Below are positions 1 to 11,857 of a stretch of DNA of 64,000 nucleotides, piece by piece (within the stretch, counting starts at the first letter, position 1; every line of letters begins with the position of its first letter). Below the pieces are notes generated by a model. It made no database searches, had not been told where the DNA came from, and worked only from the letters and a program-made list of their open reading frames with translations. Where the stretch lies: positions 248,001 to 312,000 of the forward strand of contig JACONQ010000007.1 of the NCBI GenBank assembly GCA_014281115.1, written 5' to 3'. Made by a program: the position numbers and the translations under genes. The stretch comes from Laburnicola sp. R22_1. Taxonomy: Eukaryota; Ascomycota; Dothideomycetes; Pleosporales; Didymosphaeriaceae.

Positions 1-2
1 CA

Positions 3-682
3 ACAAATCTTGACTATAAGTTAATTAAAATACCTAAACAGGTTATTGTGGCCTGGGTGTTAAACAATTTAACTCCTAATTATAAGGGGTTTATTACTTC
101 AGTAACTTAATTATTTCGGGATGATTCTTCAAAGATTAATCTAGAGAATTTATTCTCTAATTTAATTAATGAAAGTCGTCGTCAGACGCACTTAGATAGT
201 GATAAAACTAAGGTTTTATACACTAAATTCCAGAATTAACACAAAGTTATAAAGTCTAAACGATTTTGTAATAAGTGTAAAACAAATACCCACTTTACTA
301 ATAAGTGTTGGTATTTACATCCTGAAAATAAACCTAAATGGTTTAAAATAAATCACGATTTCAAATATAAAAAGATAAAAAAATAGATAAAAATCTATTA
401 AATCGTGAATCCGAATGTCCATCAGATCGACTAGATCGAAAGCTGTTAGATAAAATGGCTAAGTCATCTAAACTAATGGAAATTAAAAAGGTATTATTAA
501 CTACCCTAAATAAAAAACAAACTAATTCAAGAAAAGGACATCGAAATCCTCGAAATCTAGAATTTAATTCTAGAAATCCTAAACAAGAATCAAAAACTAC
601 TAAGGTATTTATAACTACTAAGTCAAAAAGCCCTAATCTAATACTAGATTTAGGTAGTTTATCTCATATTATTATATCCAAC
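3..682 (+). pseudogene. Copia gag C-terminus and start of protease (degenerate)
   Basis: This is the downstream part of a Ty1/Copia gag; the upstream part lies outside the window. The reading frame from base 3 carries a retrotransposon gag-like helical region, then a CCHC zinc knuckle (CNKCKTNTHFTNKC, bases 267-308), which in this family packages element RNA. Stops interrupt the frame near 110 and 240. The frame shifts before 455, where a Ser/Lys-rich stretch leads to the protease motif LILDLGS at about 647, in which the expected D-S/T-G has become DLG. The protease is cut at 682 by a solo LTR. The element is not functional as seen. Confidence 0.8.
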
Positions 683-1677
683 TGTGAAAAGTGGATAAAT
701 AGATAAGAAGGTGATCGAGTTGGTATTGTTAAACTGGTTAATTTAATTTTAATAAACTGGCTACCTAGCAATCTATATACAAAATAATTTAGACTAACGA
801 ACACTTAGTTTTGTATAGTTTAATTATGCCTTTAACTTTTATACGTGCTAGTGTTTTAAACTAATGTTTGAACTAGTGTTTTATATGCAATAGTGTTTTA
901 TATGCGAGCTATTATTTTATATACAGACTAGTGTTTTATATGCAAGCTATTATATGCAAACTAGTGTTTTATATGCAAACTAGTGTTTTATATACAAACT
1001 AGTATTTTATATGCAAACTAGTGTTTTATATGCAAACTAGTGTTTTATAAACAAACTAGTGTTTTATATGCAAACTAGTGTTTTATATACGAGCTATTGC
1101 AAACTTTGTTTTACTATTGCTTAGTTGTAACGTTAATAATAAACGCCTTATTTTAGCATAATTTATTACTCCTTAGTTTATTATACGCTAATGTATTTTA
1201 TATTGTAAAATAAGTCTTTTATATATTATATTTTGTTTTTTAGTAATAAGTAATTTAATACATATAATATTGCCTTGTTTAGTATATTCTTTTTAGCAAT
1301 TGCTCAAAATTGTTAAAGCGCTTAATTGCGACAAGTTTGTCAAAAGTTATTAATTTAGAATAATTAATTACGAGCTTATTTATATTACGATAGCGTATTT
1401 TATAATATTTATTAGGTTAGTTTTATATTATATTTTGGTTTTAGTTTTAAGTAAATTAATACATATAATATTGGATTTCTTACAATTATCTTTTAGTAAA
1501 CTTTTTGTGCGTTACTTAAAGTTGACTTTGGCTTCAATTGCAACTTATTGTTGGAACGACTATTTTAGTTTATTTTTAGGTAGCTTATAGTTATTTATCT
1601 ATTTATCTTTTATTATAACAGCGAAATTCTAACATGTTATTTTATTATTTATTTTGCTTACTAATATAGTTTTAACA
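683..1677 (-). mobile_element. Solo LTR of the Copia family, inserted antisense in the Copia protease
   Basis: A 995-bp unit starts TGTGAAAAG and ends TTTTAACA, with short imperfect inverted ends. It is flanked by a perfect 5-bp duplication, CCAAC (678-682 and 1678-1682). It is the reverse complement of the sequence at 5768-6821, which follows a polypurine tract and so is the sense 3' LTR. No internal element sequence lies between the duplications, so this is a solo LTR left by recombination. A tandem array of about 20-bp units containing ACTAGT occupies roughly 840-1095. Confidence 0.9.
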
Positions 1678-1682
1678 CCAAC

Positions 1683-4289
1683 AAAAACCTATTTATAGAA
1701 AATTCGTTAGTTAGAAAAACTACAAAAATACAATGGGGAAATAACAATATTTTAACTTCGCAATTTATTGGCAACGTGAGCTTTATATATAATAATACTA
1801 AGATAGTTTTAAATAACTGTCTTTATTTGCCTAAATTTAATGTAAATATTATATTAGTAAAGAAATTAGTCGAAAAAGACTTTGTAGTAAACTTTATAAA
1901 AGACAAAGCTATAATTAAAAAGAACACTAAAACAATATTAGAAGCAACTCTAATTAACAATCTTTATACAATAAATAAAGACAATATAGTAACAAATAAC
2001 ATTCTATTTGCTAAAAAGGTTATTAATAAAAATAAAACTATTAGTAACTATAAAGAGAACTTAATATATCTCTATCACAATCGTTTTAGACATAAAAATC
2101 TAGACGTTATATATAAAATACTAGGTATAACTAAACCTACTAACTATAAAATTAATTGCTCTAGCTGTATAAAAGCTAAGCTAAGAAATAATAACAGTAG
2201 AGAAATTACTACTAAAGCAGATAATTATTTAGATAAAATAGTAATTAATTTATATGGGCTTATCACCCTCTCCAAAAATAATTATAAATATATTATATTC
2301 TTTCTAGACTCTGCTACTAGAAAATTAGAATTTAAACTATTAAGACATAAATTAGAATCGTTTAAAGCCTTTAAAGACTTTAAAACAAAAGTTGAAAACC
2401 AAAGCAATCGAAAAATTAAAATTATTAAAATCAATAATGGCACGGAAGTTGCTAATAGTAATTTTACGCTATTTAATAAACAAAATGGTATTATTCACCA
2501 ATTTAATCCGCCATATACACCAGCACAAAATGGTTTAATTGAAAGAATAAATAAAACTATAATAGAAACAGCTAAAAGCTTATTATTCTATAGTAATTTG
2601 CCAACTAGTTACTGGCAATACGCTGTTGAAAACGCAGTGTATATATATAATATTACACCACATAGTAATTTAAATTTTATAAGCCCAAATGAAAAACTTT
2701 ATAAAAAGAAACCTAACTATAATAATATTAAAATCTGGGGCTCACTAAGTTACTACTTAGTTAAACAACAATTAACTAAACTAGAACCTAAAGCCAAAAT
2801 AGATATACTAGTAGGTTATGATAACTATAATTATAAAATATTAGATCTAAAAGATAATAAACTAGTGTATACTAGAGATACTAAAATTCTTAAAAATTAC
2901 TTTTATAACTTTAATAACGACTCTAATAAAGAAGTTAATATACAATTTAATAGTAATAATAATGTATACATAGGCAATAACCTAAATAATAATAACAATA
3001 ACAATACTATAGAACAATCTATAGATTCTGAAAATCTAGATTTAAATAATAACGAGAATAATATAAGCTCTCATGAATCAAGTCCAGATATATTACTTAA
3101 TAATACTACTATTAATAATAATAATAAAAGAATCATTTCTAATACCTATAATACAAGGCAAAACTTTAAAAGAATAACTTTAGAAAACTCAAATGAGTTA
3201 ATAGATAAACTAGCCTTATTAATAACTGAAAATAATGAACCAACTAGCTACAAAGAAGCTATAAATAGTAAAGATAAAGATAATTGGCTAAAAGCTATGG
3301 AACTAGAAATTAGTCAACTAAATAATCAAAATACTTAGGAAATAGTAGATTTACCTAACAATAGAAAACCTTTAAAAGGTCGTTGGGTTTTTAAAATTAA
3401 AATAGATAAAAATAATAATCTATTAAAATATAAAGCCCGATGGATAGTAAAAGGTTATAGTCAAATATATGGCCTAGATTATCTAGAAACCTTTGCTAAT
3501 ACAACAAGAATTGAAATTATAAGGCTATTACTATTTTTTGCCTATTTTTTAGATCTTGAAATACAATAATTAGATATTAAAAACGCCTTTTTACATGCCC
3601 CTATAGATTCTAAAATCTATATTAAACAATCTATTAGTTTTAATAAATTTAGACATAAAGTCTGTAAATTAAATAAATCTTTATATGGTCTAAAATAAGC
3701 TCCTAGAGCTTAGTATCTATACCTAAAAGATAAATTACAACAACTAGGTCTTTATTCTATCTTTGCTAAACAAGGAATCTTTACTAATAAAACAACTAAT
3801 TTAAAAGAAAAAAATCTTCCTAATTGTCTATATAGACGATATACTAGTAATTAGTAAAAGTCTAGAAACTATTACTATATTAAAAACTAAGTTAAATACA
3901 TTACTAGAAGTTAGTGACCTAGGGGAAGCTAGCTACTTTCTAGGTATGGAAATTATTAGAAATAGAAAAGAAAAAACACTGTATTTAAAACAAACTAAAT
4001 ATATTAATAATATGCTTAAAAATATAATAAACTAAATCTAAATCTAATTCATTCGCCTAGCGATCCAGAAATTAAACTAAATAGAAATACTAAACAAGCT
4101 TCTTTAGAAGAAATTAATTTATATTAATAATATATAGGTAGTTTAATCTATCTAACAACTTATATAAGACTAGATATAGTATTTAGTGTATATAATTGCG
4201 CTAGACATATATTAAATCCTAATAAATAACACTATACTACTGTTAATAGAATATTTAAATATTTAAATAAAATCCTAAACTTAGGCCTA

Positions 4290-4323
<34 letters not shown>

Positions 4324-4574
4324 TAATAATAATAATAATAATCCTAACTTAATTAGTTATACAGACGCTGACTAGGGCGGCGACCTAATGACTAGAAAAA
4401 GTACTACTGGTTATATATTTACCTTTAATAGAATACCTATTAGTTGGGCTAGTAAACTATAAAAATCGACTACTTTATTAATATGTGAAGCTAAGTATAT
4501 CGCTCTAAAAGAAGCTATAAAAGAATTCACCTATTTAATAAATATATATAAACAATTAGAAATTAATAAAGTAT
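1683..4574 (+). pseudogene. Copia pol: pre-integrase, integrase, reverse transcriptase, part of RNase H
   Basis: The longest open stretch (1776-3338) begins in the protease/pre-integrase region and has an HHCC-type zinc site (HNRFRH with CSSC, about 2080-2180). An integrase core follows. Two expected catalytic aspartates read as asparagine (INLYG near 2247, NNGTE near 2438), while the glutamate region NGLIERIN (about 2530) is kept. After a stop at 3336 come reverse transcriptase blocks, with an intact YIDD at 3829-3840 after a frameshift, then RNase H blocks (KSTTGYIF, SWASKL near 4400-4460). Several stops, a frameshift and an (AAT)n run near 4290-4340 show that it is dead. RNase H is split by the LTR at 4575. 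Confidence 0.9.
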
Positions 4575-5444
4575 TATAAAAAGTGAATAAATAGATAAGA
4601 AGGTGATCGAGATAGTATTATTAAACTAGTTAATTAATTTTAATAAACTGGCTACCTAGCAATCTATATACAAAATAATTTAGACTAACAAACACTTAGT
4701 TTTATATAGTTTAATTATGCCTTTAACTTTTATACGTGCTAGTATTTTAAACTAATATTTAAACTAGTATTTTATATGCAATAGTGTTTTATATACAAGC
4801 TATTATTTTATATGCAGACTAGTGTTTTATATATAAGCTATTATATATAAACTAGTATTTTATATACGAGCTATTGCAAACTTTGTTTTACTATTGCTTA
4901 GTTATAACGTTAATAATAAACGCCTTATTTTAGTATAATTTATTACTCCTTAGTTTATTATATGCTAATGTATTTTATATTATAAAATAAGTCTTTTATA
5001 TATTATATTTTATTTTTAGTAATAAGTAATTTAATATATATAATATTGCCTTGTTTAGTATATTCTTTTTAGCAATTGCTCAAAATTGTTAAAGGGCTTA
5101 ATTGTAACAAGTTTGTCAAAAGTTATTAATTTAGAAATATTAATTACGAGCTTATTTATATTACGATAGCGTATTTTATAATATTTATTAGGTTAGTTTT
5201 ATATTATATTTTAGTTTTAGTTTTAATACATATAATATTAGATTTCTTACAATTATCTTTTAGTAAACTTTTTATATATTACTTAAAGTTAACTTTGGCT
5301 TTAATTGTAACTTATTATCGGAACGACTATTTTAGTTTATTTTTAGGTAGCTTATAGTTATTTATCTATTTATCTTTTATTATAATAGGGAAATTCTAAC
5401 ATGTTATTTTATTATTTATTTTGCTTACTAATATAGTTTTAACA
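4575..5444 (-). mobile_element. Second antisense solo LTR, in Copia RNase H
   Basis: This 870-bp copy of the same LTR has the same orientation as 683-1677. Its ends are mutated (TATAAAAAG in place of TGTGAAAAG; TTTTAACA kept). The flanking five bases, AGTAT and ACTAT, match at four of five positions, so the target duplication is imperfect. It carries fewer of the internal ACTAGT repeat units, which accounts for its shorter length. RNase H coding resumes directly after it. Confidence 0.85.
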
Positions 5445-5767
5445 ACTATTAAATATAAAAACTCCTAATTTCTTTATATTCTGTAATAATAAACCTGCTA
5501 TTAATCTAGCATTTAATTCTAAACATTATAGTAAAACTAAACATATTAATATATAATATTACTACGTAAGAGAAAAAATATAAAAAAATAAATAAATCTA
5601 GACTATATACCTACAAAAGAACAACTAGTAGATATATTAACAAAAGCCCTTAATAATAATACCAATAACTATATATTTTAAAGTCTTAATATAAAATAAA
5701 AAGAGTTAAAACTATAGTAGTAATAAGTAAAATATCCTAAATAAAATATATATTACTTACGGGGACG
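5445..5767 (+). pseudogene. Copia RNase H C-terminus and polypurine tract
   Basis: The broken RNase H continues here, with readable remnants of the typical Copia end (NKPAINLAF-like, KTKHIN, PTKEQLVDILTKAL). A non-coding tail follows, ending in a polypurine tract GGGGAC (5761-5766) one base before the 3' LTR. The tract position sets the orientation of the LTR family. Confidence 0.85.
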
Positions 5768-6821
5768 TGTGAAAACTATATTAGTAAGCAAAATAAATAA
5801 TAAAATAACATGTTAGAATTTCGCTATTATAATAAAAGATAAATAGATAAATAACTATAAGCTACCTAAAAGTAACAAAAATTGTCGTTCTAATAATAAG
5901 TTGCAATTAAAGCCAAAGTTAACTTTAAGTAACGCATAAAAAGTTTACTAAAAGATAATTATAAGAAACCTAATATTATATATATTAAATTACTTAAAAC
6001 TAAAAACAAAATATAATATAGAACTAACCTAATCAATATTATAAAATACGCTATCGTAATATAAATAAGCTCGTAATTAATTTTTCTAAATTAATAACTT
6101 TTAATAAACTTGTCGCAATTAAGCGCTTTAACAATTTTAAGCAATTGCTAAAAAGAATATACTAAATAAGGTAATAATATATATATTAAATTACTTATTA
6201 CTAAAAAAACAAAGTATAATATATAAAAGACTTATTTTATAATATAAAATATATTAGCACATAATAAACTAAGAAGTAATAAATTATTCTAAAATAAGGC
6301 GTTTATTATTAATATTATAACTAAGTAATAGTAAAATAAAGTTTATATATAAAATAATAGCTCGTATATAAAACACTAGTTTATATATAAAATACTAGTT
6401 TGTATATAAAACACTAGTTTGTATATAAAACACTAGTTTGTATATAAAATACTAGTTTATATATAAAATACTAGTTTGTATATAAAATACTAGTTTGTAT
6501 ATAAAATACTAGTTTGTATATAAAATACTAGTTTGTATATAAAACACTAGTTTGTATATAAAATAATAGCTTGTATATAAAACACTAGTCTGTATATAAA
6601 ATAATAGCTCGTATATAAAATACTATTATATATAAAATTCTATTTTAAATATTAGTTTAAAATACTAGCACGCATAAAAGTTAAAGACATAATTAAACTA
6701 TATAAAACTAAGTGTTTATTAGTCTAAATTATTTTGTATATAGATTGCTAGGTAGCCAGTTAATTAACTAGTTTAATAATACTAACTCGATTACCTTCTT
6801 ATCTATTTATCTACTTTTACA
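5768..6821 (+). mobile_element. 3' LTR of the Copia element
   Basis: A 1054-bp LTR starts TGTGAAAAC directly after the polypurine tract and ends CTACTTTTACA. It is the sense copy of the family seen inverted at 683-1677 and 4575-5444 and in the same orientation at 29014-29946. About 6360-6620 is a tandem array of about 19-bp units (CTAGTTTGTATATAAAA) with alternating CAC/TAC variants. It is the longest copy and has the most units. The 5' LTR is outside the window, so the element's target duplication cannot be checked. Confidence 0.85.
6360..6620. repeat. ACTAGT minisatellite inside the Copia LTR
   Basis: About a dozen head-to-tail copies of a 19-bp unit reading AAAATACTAGTTTGTATAT, with a few variants that read ATAGCTTG. 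Unit number differs among the four LTR copies in the window and explains their different lengths. Confidence 0.85.
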
Positions 6822-7724
6822 ATATAAGATAGAGTTATAGGTATTTTCTAATATTATATAAGAATTTACTTCACTTTAAAATTTGTCTTAATATTAGTAA
6901 TAATAAGAAGGAGTTTATATAAAGATACAAAGGGGAGCTAGTCTACTAGAGATACTTAGAAATAAGGCTTTTAGTATAATAGAGTATATAAAAAGAAGCT
7001 TAAGGTAGGTTTAATACTATATATAGCCTATTATAGTCCTAGGGAATATATTATTACTAATAATAAGTCTTTTAATAATATAGTTGCCTAGACATAAGAT
7101 ATAAAGAACTTAAGCCTAAAGATAGCACTAGAGAGTGTGTAGTTCTAGAAGCTATAGTAACGCACTATATCTATAATTATCTAAGTAGCCTTTAAAGTAA
7201 ACACTAACTATAGTGTAGTATAGTTAAGTAATATATCTAATATTTTATATATCTAATACTAGTATATATAATCTACTTAGTATAAATTAGACCTACTCTT
7301 ACTACTACTACTAAGGGTAGTATATATATTAACCCTACTAATAATTTTATATAGATTACAACTATAAAGGCTAGTGTACTTATTAATTCTACTACTACTT
7401 ATAATAATATAATAGCTAGTATATTAATTAATTTTACTACTACTTATATATAAATAATTAGAAGACTTTTATAGTAAATTATAATACACTATATAAAAGT
7501 AAGTTATTATAAAGTATACACACTTATAAACTCTATAGTTAATACTAACTATATAAATATAAGAGTATATAAATTAGATAGTTAGTATATATAGCGCGCT
7601 CTAGCTATAAATAGTATAGAATTAAGTATAGTTTCGTCTAGCGCTATAACACAAAGGCGTGTTATAGTAACTTATTATACGCTTAGTACTAATTATATAT
7701 AATTATATATAAAGTTGCGCAAGT
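6822..7724. other. AT-rich stretch with no recognisable gene
   Basis: Extremely AT-rich, stop-dense in all frames, with short CTACTACTTA-type runs near 7300-7450. It is probably RIP-degraded repeat DNA. No family was recognised. Confidence 0.6.
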
Positions 7725-7828
7725 GCACGCAAAAAAAATAAGTATTACTAGGGCGATTAGGGCGCATTTAGCGCGCAAGCGTGCGTAGGCGTGCACAGAG
7801 CTGCACAGGTGTCCTAGGTGCACATACT
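7725..7828 (+). repeat. GC-richer border repeat, inverted copy near 63.1 kb
   Basis: A block of roughly 100 bp (TATTACTAGGGCG, GGCGCATTTAGCGCG, GTCCTAGGTGCAC) at the left edge of the gene island matches the reverse complement of about 63065-63170 (TATTACTAGTGCG, GCGCATTTAGTGCG, GCCCTAGGTAC). The differences are mostly transitions. Its nature is unknown. Confidence 0.6.
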
Positions 7829-8893
7829 CGCCGAAAAATTTTCCTGATGTTAGTAGCTATCTAAATATCTACCCAAGGAAAAGAAACCCTAATAATTTGC
7901 GTAGTATTACAACGGGCCTATTATGGAGACATAGATACTCTGTTTTGGGAAGCTGTCTGATTGCGCGTACGAGCTAGATTGCCACAACTGGTATCTTTTG
8001 GCAGGGCATCCCTCTCTTTAGAGCGACCATTGGTACAAAGGACGGACGGCGCAAACGTGCAATGTCAGCTGGTTACAAAACGTAATGTAGAGACGTAAAT
8101 GAAACTCTCTCTCTCTCTCTCTCCCTCTCTTTATCGAGAAGTATGCCGTCATAGGGTTCTTTATTTAGGGATCCGCGATCGAAGTGTACGGGTGGCTAGG
8201 AGCGTCCTGATAGATGAGGGCGAGCACCCCTGCGAAAGTCTGTGAAACATAGGGCTGAGATAGGGGCGCACGCACGGACGCCCATCCAATGAGACCACCG
8301 TCATGGAAAATTACTTCTGCTCAAGTCCCAGCACCACGACTCGTTGCGCGCAAGCACACTCAATTCGGATCTTTTTATCGCACCGAGTCGAGTCCAACCC
8401 ACCCGACTGTTTGCTCGCAGACGGACTTCGCGACGAGCAACACAACAGCCCGTCCAGACAGTCCGCAGCCACAGCGAAGATCGCTACCGCAAACTCGGCG
8501 CGTGGTCAAGCCCAATCATGGACATGTCGCACAAGTCCGATTGAATGGAGTAGGCTTGGTCGCCAGCTGGAACACATTATCAAACTTCCGCCGGGGGATC
8601 CCCGTAACAGGCGCCCACGTACATGCGAAGGGATATGCCCGGCGTTTCACGAAGGCCTTGTGCTCTCATTTCGTTGGGTATGGATGGGGGCACTTAATAA
8701 TAGGTGAGGGAGAGCGCGTTGTTGTTGTTCAGAGAGGTAATCTTGACCAGCCTCGTTGGAGGTTTGTTATTCAGTCAGTCTTTTCCTACTTTCTCATTTT
8801 GCGCGTTGCTTCGGTTTCTATACCAGCCTCGACTGCCTGTCTCTACAGTCAATCCTTAATAACTTTTCTTCTCACTGGACTATATCCTCCATA
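7829..8893. other. Non-coding left part of the gene island
   Basis: Composition becomes GC-balanced here. There is a (CT)n run at about 8105-8131. Several short overlapping frames (8289-8894) have no recognisable domain. The stretch just before 8894 is T/C-rich and is probably the 5' leader and promoter of the next gene. Confidence 0.6.
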
Positions 8894-9824
8894 ATGCCGT
8901 CCCTCTACTCTCTCCGCTCCTTTCTCGTCTTCGCCTCTCTCCTTTTATCACAATCCGTAAGCGCAGAGCAGAAATGCTACGCCCTCAACGGCACACAACT
9001 AGACTCCACATACGCACCCTGCAACCCCTCCGCAAAACATAGCAGCTGCTGCGCTACCAACCGCACAACGGGGACCCCCGACCTCTGCCTCTCCAACGGC
9101 CTCTGCATGGCCACAAACAACGAATACATGGGCACAATCTGGCAAAGTGGATGCACCGATTCCACTGGCTCCGATCCGTCATGTCCAAAGACTTGTCCGG
9201 ATGGTATGTTGCAAATCCCCATCCCATCCAACCTCAATACCATAGCTACCATGTGAACAAACCGCTTACACCGCAACAGCAAGAAAAGACGCCCCCAACA
9301 GCGCCGCAGTCCCCGCGTGGAACATTCAAACCTGCGACTTTGGAACGTACTGCTGTCGCTCAGCAAACGATACCACCAACTGCTGCGCCGACGCTACGAC
9401 CCCGAAAATAAGAACCAAACTTCTAGCGACGTTTCGATTCGAGACGTCTACCTCGTCTACGTCTACGCCGTCCACCTCCACCCCTCGGTCTACATCTCCA
9501 CCTCCCACAACCCCGACCCCTTCCCCAGCCCTCTCCCCCCCATCCGCCACCACCACCCCCCTTTGCACCCCACCCCGCAACCACACCGCCCTAATATCCA
9601 GCATCCTAAGCGGCACCTTCACCCTCGCGCTGCTCAGCCTGCTCTTCGTAATCCAGCACCTGCGCCGCAAAGAGAAGAGGCAGCGCAAGCTGAAAGAGCA
9701 TTACGAAGCGCAGTTTGCGACCTCGAGCTGGGGCGCGTATAAAGCTGGGAGTGGGAGTGTGGGGCGGTGTAGTGGTGAGGAGAAGGAGGGTGTTGAGTTT
9801 ATTGGGAAGGAGAGGGGGGATTGA
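8894..9824 (+). CDS. Cys-rich type I single-pass membrane protein (hypothetical)
   Basis: Two exons, 8894-9203 and 9280-9824, encode 284 residues; the intron (9204-9279) has GTATGT, a CTTAC branch-like site and CAG. Residues 1-24 form a signal peptide ending SVSA. Residues 25-145 are rich in paired cysteines (NPSAKHSSCC, TCDFGTYCC, NCC) and N-glycosylation sequons. Residues 158-200 are a Ser/Thr/Pro-rich stalk. A membrane segment (about 208-228) is followed by a basic stop-transfer (LRRKEKRQRK) and a short cytoplasmic tail. This layout is common in uncharacterised ascomycete wall or surface proteins. Retaining the intron gives an early stop, which supports splicing. It converges on the next gene. 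Function is unknown; a cell-surface or wall-sensing role is only a guess. Confidence 0.8.
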
Positions 9825-10586
9825 GTGAGGCGTGTTTGGGTTTGGGTTTGAGATTGTGGGTGGCGTATAATGGATGGATGGGTTATGGTATGGGCTGGGT
9901 GAGCTGGGTGGGATGGATGGATTTGATTTGATTTCCCCAGGCGTTTCGTTTCTCAATTGTATAATACGGGTCACGACACGACACGACACACTAGCATAGC
10001 ATAGATAGGCCGACAGGCATTTCGGATGGAATAATGACGGACGGACGGACGGATAGGTAATGAACGAACGAACGCCTTAAGAGTGGGCGATGTAATATTA
10101 GAACAAACAGTACCTATCTCCTACTTTTAGGATAGAGGTACTAGATACTCTGAATATGAATAGTAAAATCTCAACTCAGTCCAGTCTCGCTGCTCTACGA
10201 TACTATGGTTCATTGCGTTTCTTCAGCAACTCTACTATGTTTCCTAGTAGTGTTATACCGTGTACTGGAAGCGCGTAAAGGTTTTTCTTGGAAGAATCTT
10301 GTACTATACACACAGGCTCTTCCGTTCCCACGACGCATTTTTAGCAACAGACAACTGTAGGACAAAACACCAAATCTCATAGTTTAGCCCAATAAACAAG
10401 ATTTCAGACGAAAACTCTCTCTGCGAGCCACAGCAAAGATGCCAAGTGGAGTATGTTCGAAACTACACAAAACAAAAAGCCAGCTGACTATCATACCAAG
10501 TACAGCCTAACATGCTCCGATCACTTTTCATACAAAGCACGCACACATAGATGCCATCACGTAGTATTTCCACCCTTTATTCAAAT
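9825..10586. other. Convergent intergenic region
   Basis: 3' ends of the genes on either side meet here. The region holds short simple repeats (ACACGACACGACAC near 9975, GGAC and GAAC runs near 10035-10075). No gene or RNA was recognised. Confidence 0.6.
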
Positions 10587-11857
10587 CTACTCTTTCCCGC
10601 CTAGATACCTATATACAACCGAAAAGTCACGCCCCTTGCACGACTCCGCCTTCTCCACCTCATCATACAACGCCTTCGCCGTATCCCCAAGCGCAAGCTT
10701 AACATTCGCATCCTTCGCCGCCTGAATCGCCAACTTTAAATCCTTATTAGCGAGCGCAACCCCGAATCCACCTTCGTAGCCTCGGCTCGCCGGCGCCCCT
10801 TCAATGACACCGGGAACGGGGTTATTGACTTCGCTGGGCCAGCACTTCCCCGTGCTGATGTTGATCATGCCGGCTAGCGCCTTGGGATCCAAGCCCCATT
10901 GGATGCCCATGTTCATGGCTTCGGCCGTGGCGATGTTGTTGAGGGCTAGGAGGTAGTTGTTTGCCAGCTTGCCTTTGAGGCCGGCGCCTTGTTCGCCGAG
11001 ATGGAGGACGCGTCGGCCCATGAGGGAGAGGACGGCGGTGGCGCGCTCGACGGCTTCCGGTGCGGCGCCGATCATGAAGGTTAGCGTGCCTGCTTGGGCA
11101 CCGACCACTCCGCCCGACATGGGCGCATCGATGAAGATGCCTTGTCCGGACGAGTGGGCGGCGTGGGCTACCGAGCCGGAGGTCGCTGGGTCGATGGTGG
11201 AGGCGTCGATGAATAGTCGTTGCTTGGTGATGAAGCTGCCTGTCAAAAGCGTAGCTGGCTCAAGAATCTGTTTGTATACGCTAGCGACATGTTGCGGTTC
11301 CGGCAGACATGTTATGATTGTTTCCTTTGCCGAGTCAGTACAGTTTCATAAGATACCGTAGCTTCATAGAGGTTGTGTATTAAGTGCATCAGAGGATTGG
11401 CTATTGTATGCTGTAATCAGAACAGAGCCACGAAGTGACCCCAACTTAGATCATAAATAAATTGGAAAAGATAAGATTCATCATGCAAGACAAGAATGTA
11501 AGATTGTATACATACCGCTTTTTCGGCGACTTCTCGTACGGTGTCAGCTATGCGGACACCTTGTGCGTTCTCCTTGAGGAATTGGTTCGAGGCAGCCGTA
11601 TTGACATCTTGGATGAACAGCGTGTCTTCAGCGGGGATCTTCGCTCTTAGGTTCTTAGCCATAGCAAAGCCTACATCGACATGTCAGCTGCAGTTGAAGT
11701 CATGTGAGGGTACAGACTCACCCATGCGACCCAGGCCGATGAATCCCCATGTTGCTTGGAGGTTCTGCGAGCTTGAGAAGCATCTCCGCGACGCCTGTCG
11801 AGCTGCGACTGGTGCACTCCGCCTCAAAGGCGAAGCGATTGCCGCTATGGTCCTCAT
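10587..11857 (-). CDS. 3-hydroxyisobutyrate dehydrogenase, mitochondrial
   Basis: This enzyme oxidises 3-hydroxyisobutyrate to methylmalonate semialdehyde with NAD+ in mitochondrial valine breakdown. Exons on the minus strand are 11857-11722, 11670-11516 and 11324-10587; they join in frame to 342 residues, the usual family length. Residues 1-33 are Arg/Ser-rich and resemble a mitochondrial targeting peptide. The Rossmann motif GLGRMG (41-46) spans the first intron. TCLPEP (about 102-107), the substrate signature DAPMSGG (163-169) and the catalytic lysine region LKGKLANN (about 213-220) are present. The second intron (191 bases) is longer than average. The first exon-1 ATG of the larger upstream frame (11944) would add 29 residues; 11857 is preferred because it starts the targeting-like peptide. 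Confidence 0.93.

Noticed and set aside
6360..6620. Regular direct repeats resembling a CRISPR array
   Set aside because: Contiguous minisatellite without unique spacers, inside a eukaryotic LTR.
8289..8894. Overlapping open frames ahead of the Cys-rich protein
   Set aside because: No domain, no consistent frame or intron signals; likely promoter/leader DNA with few stops because of GC content.
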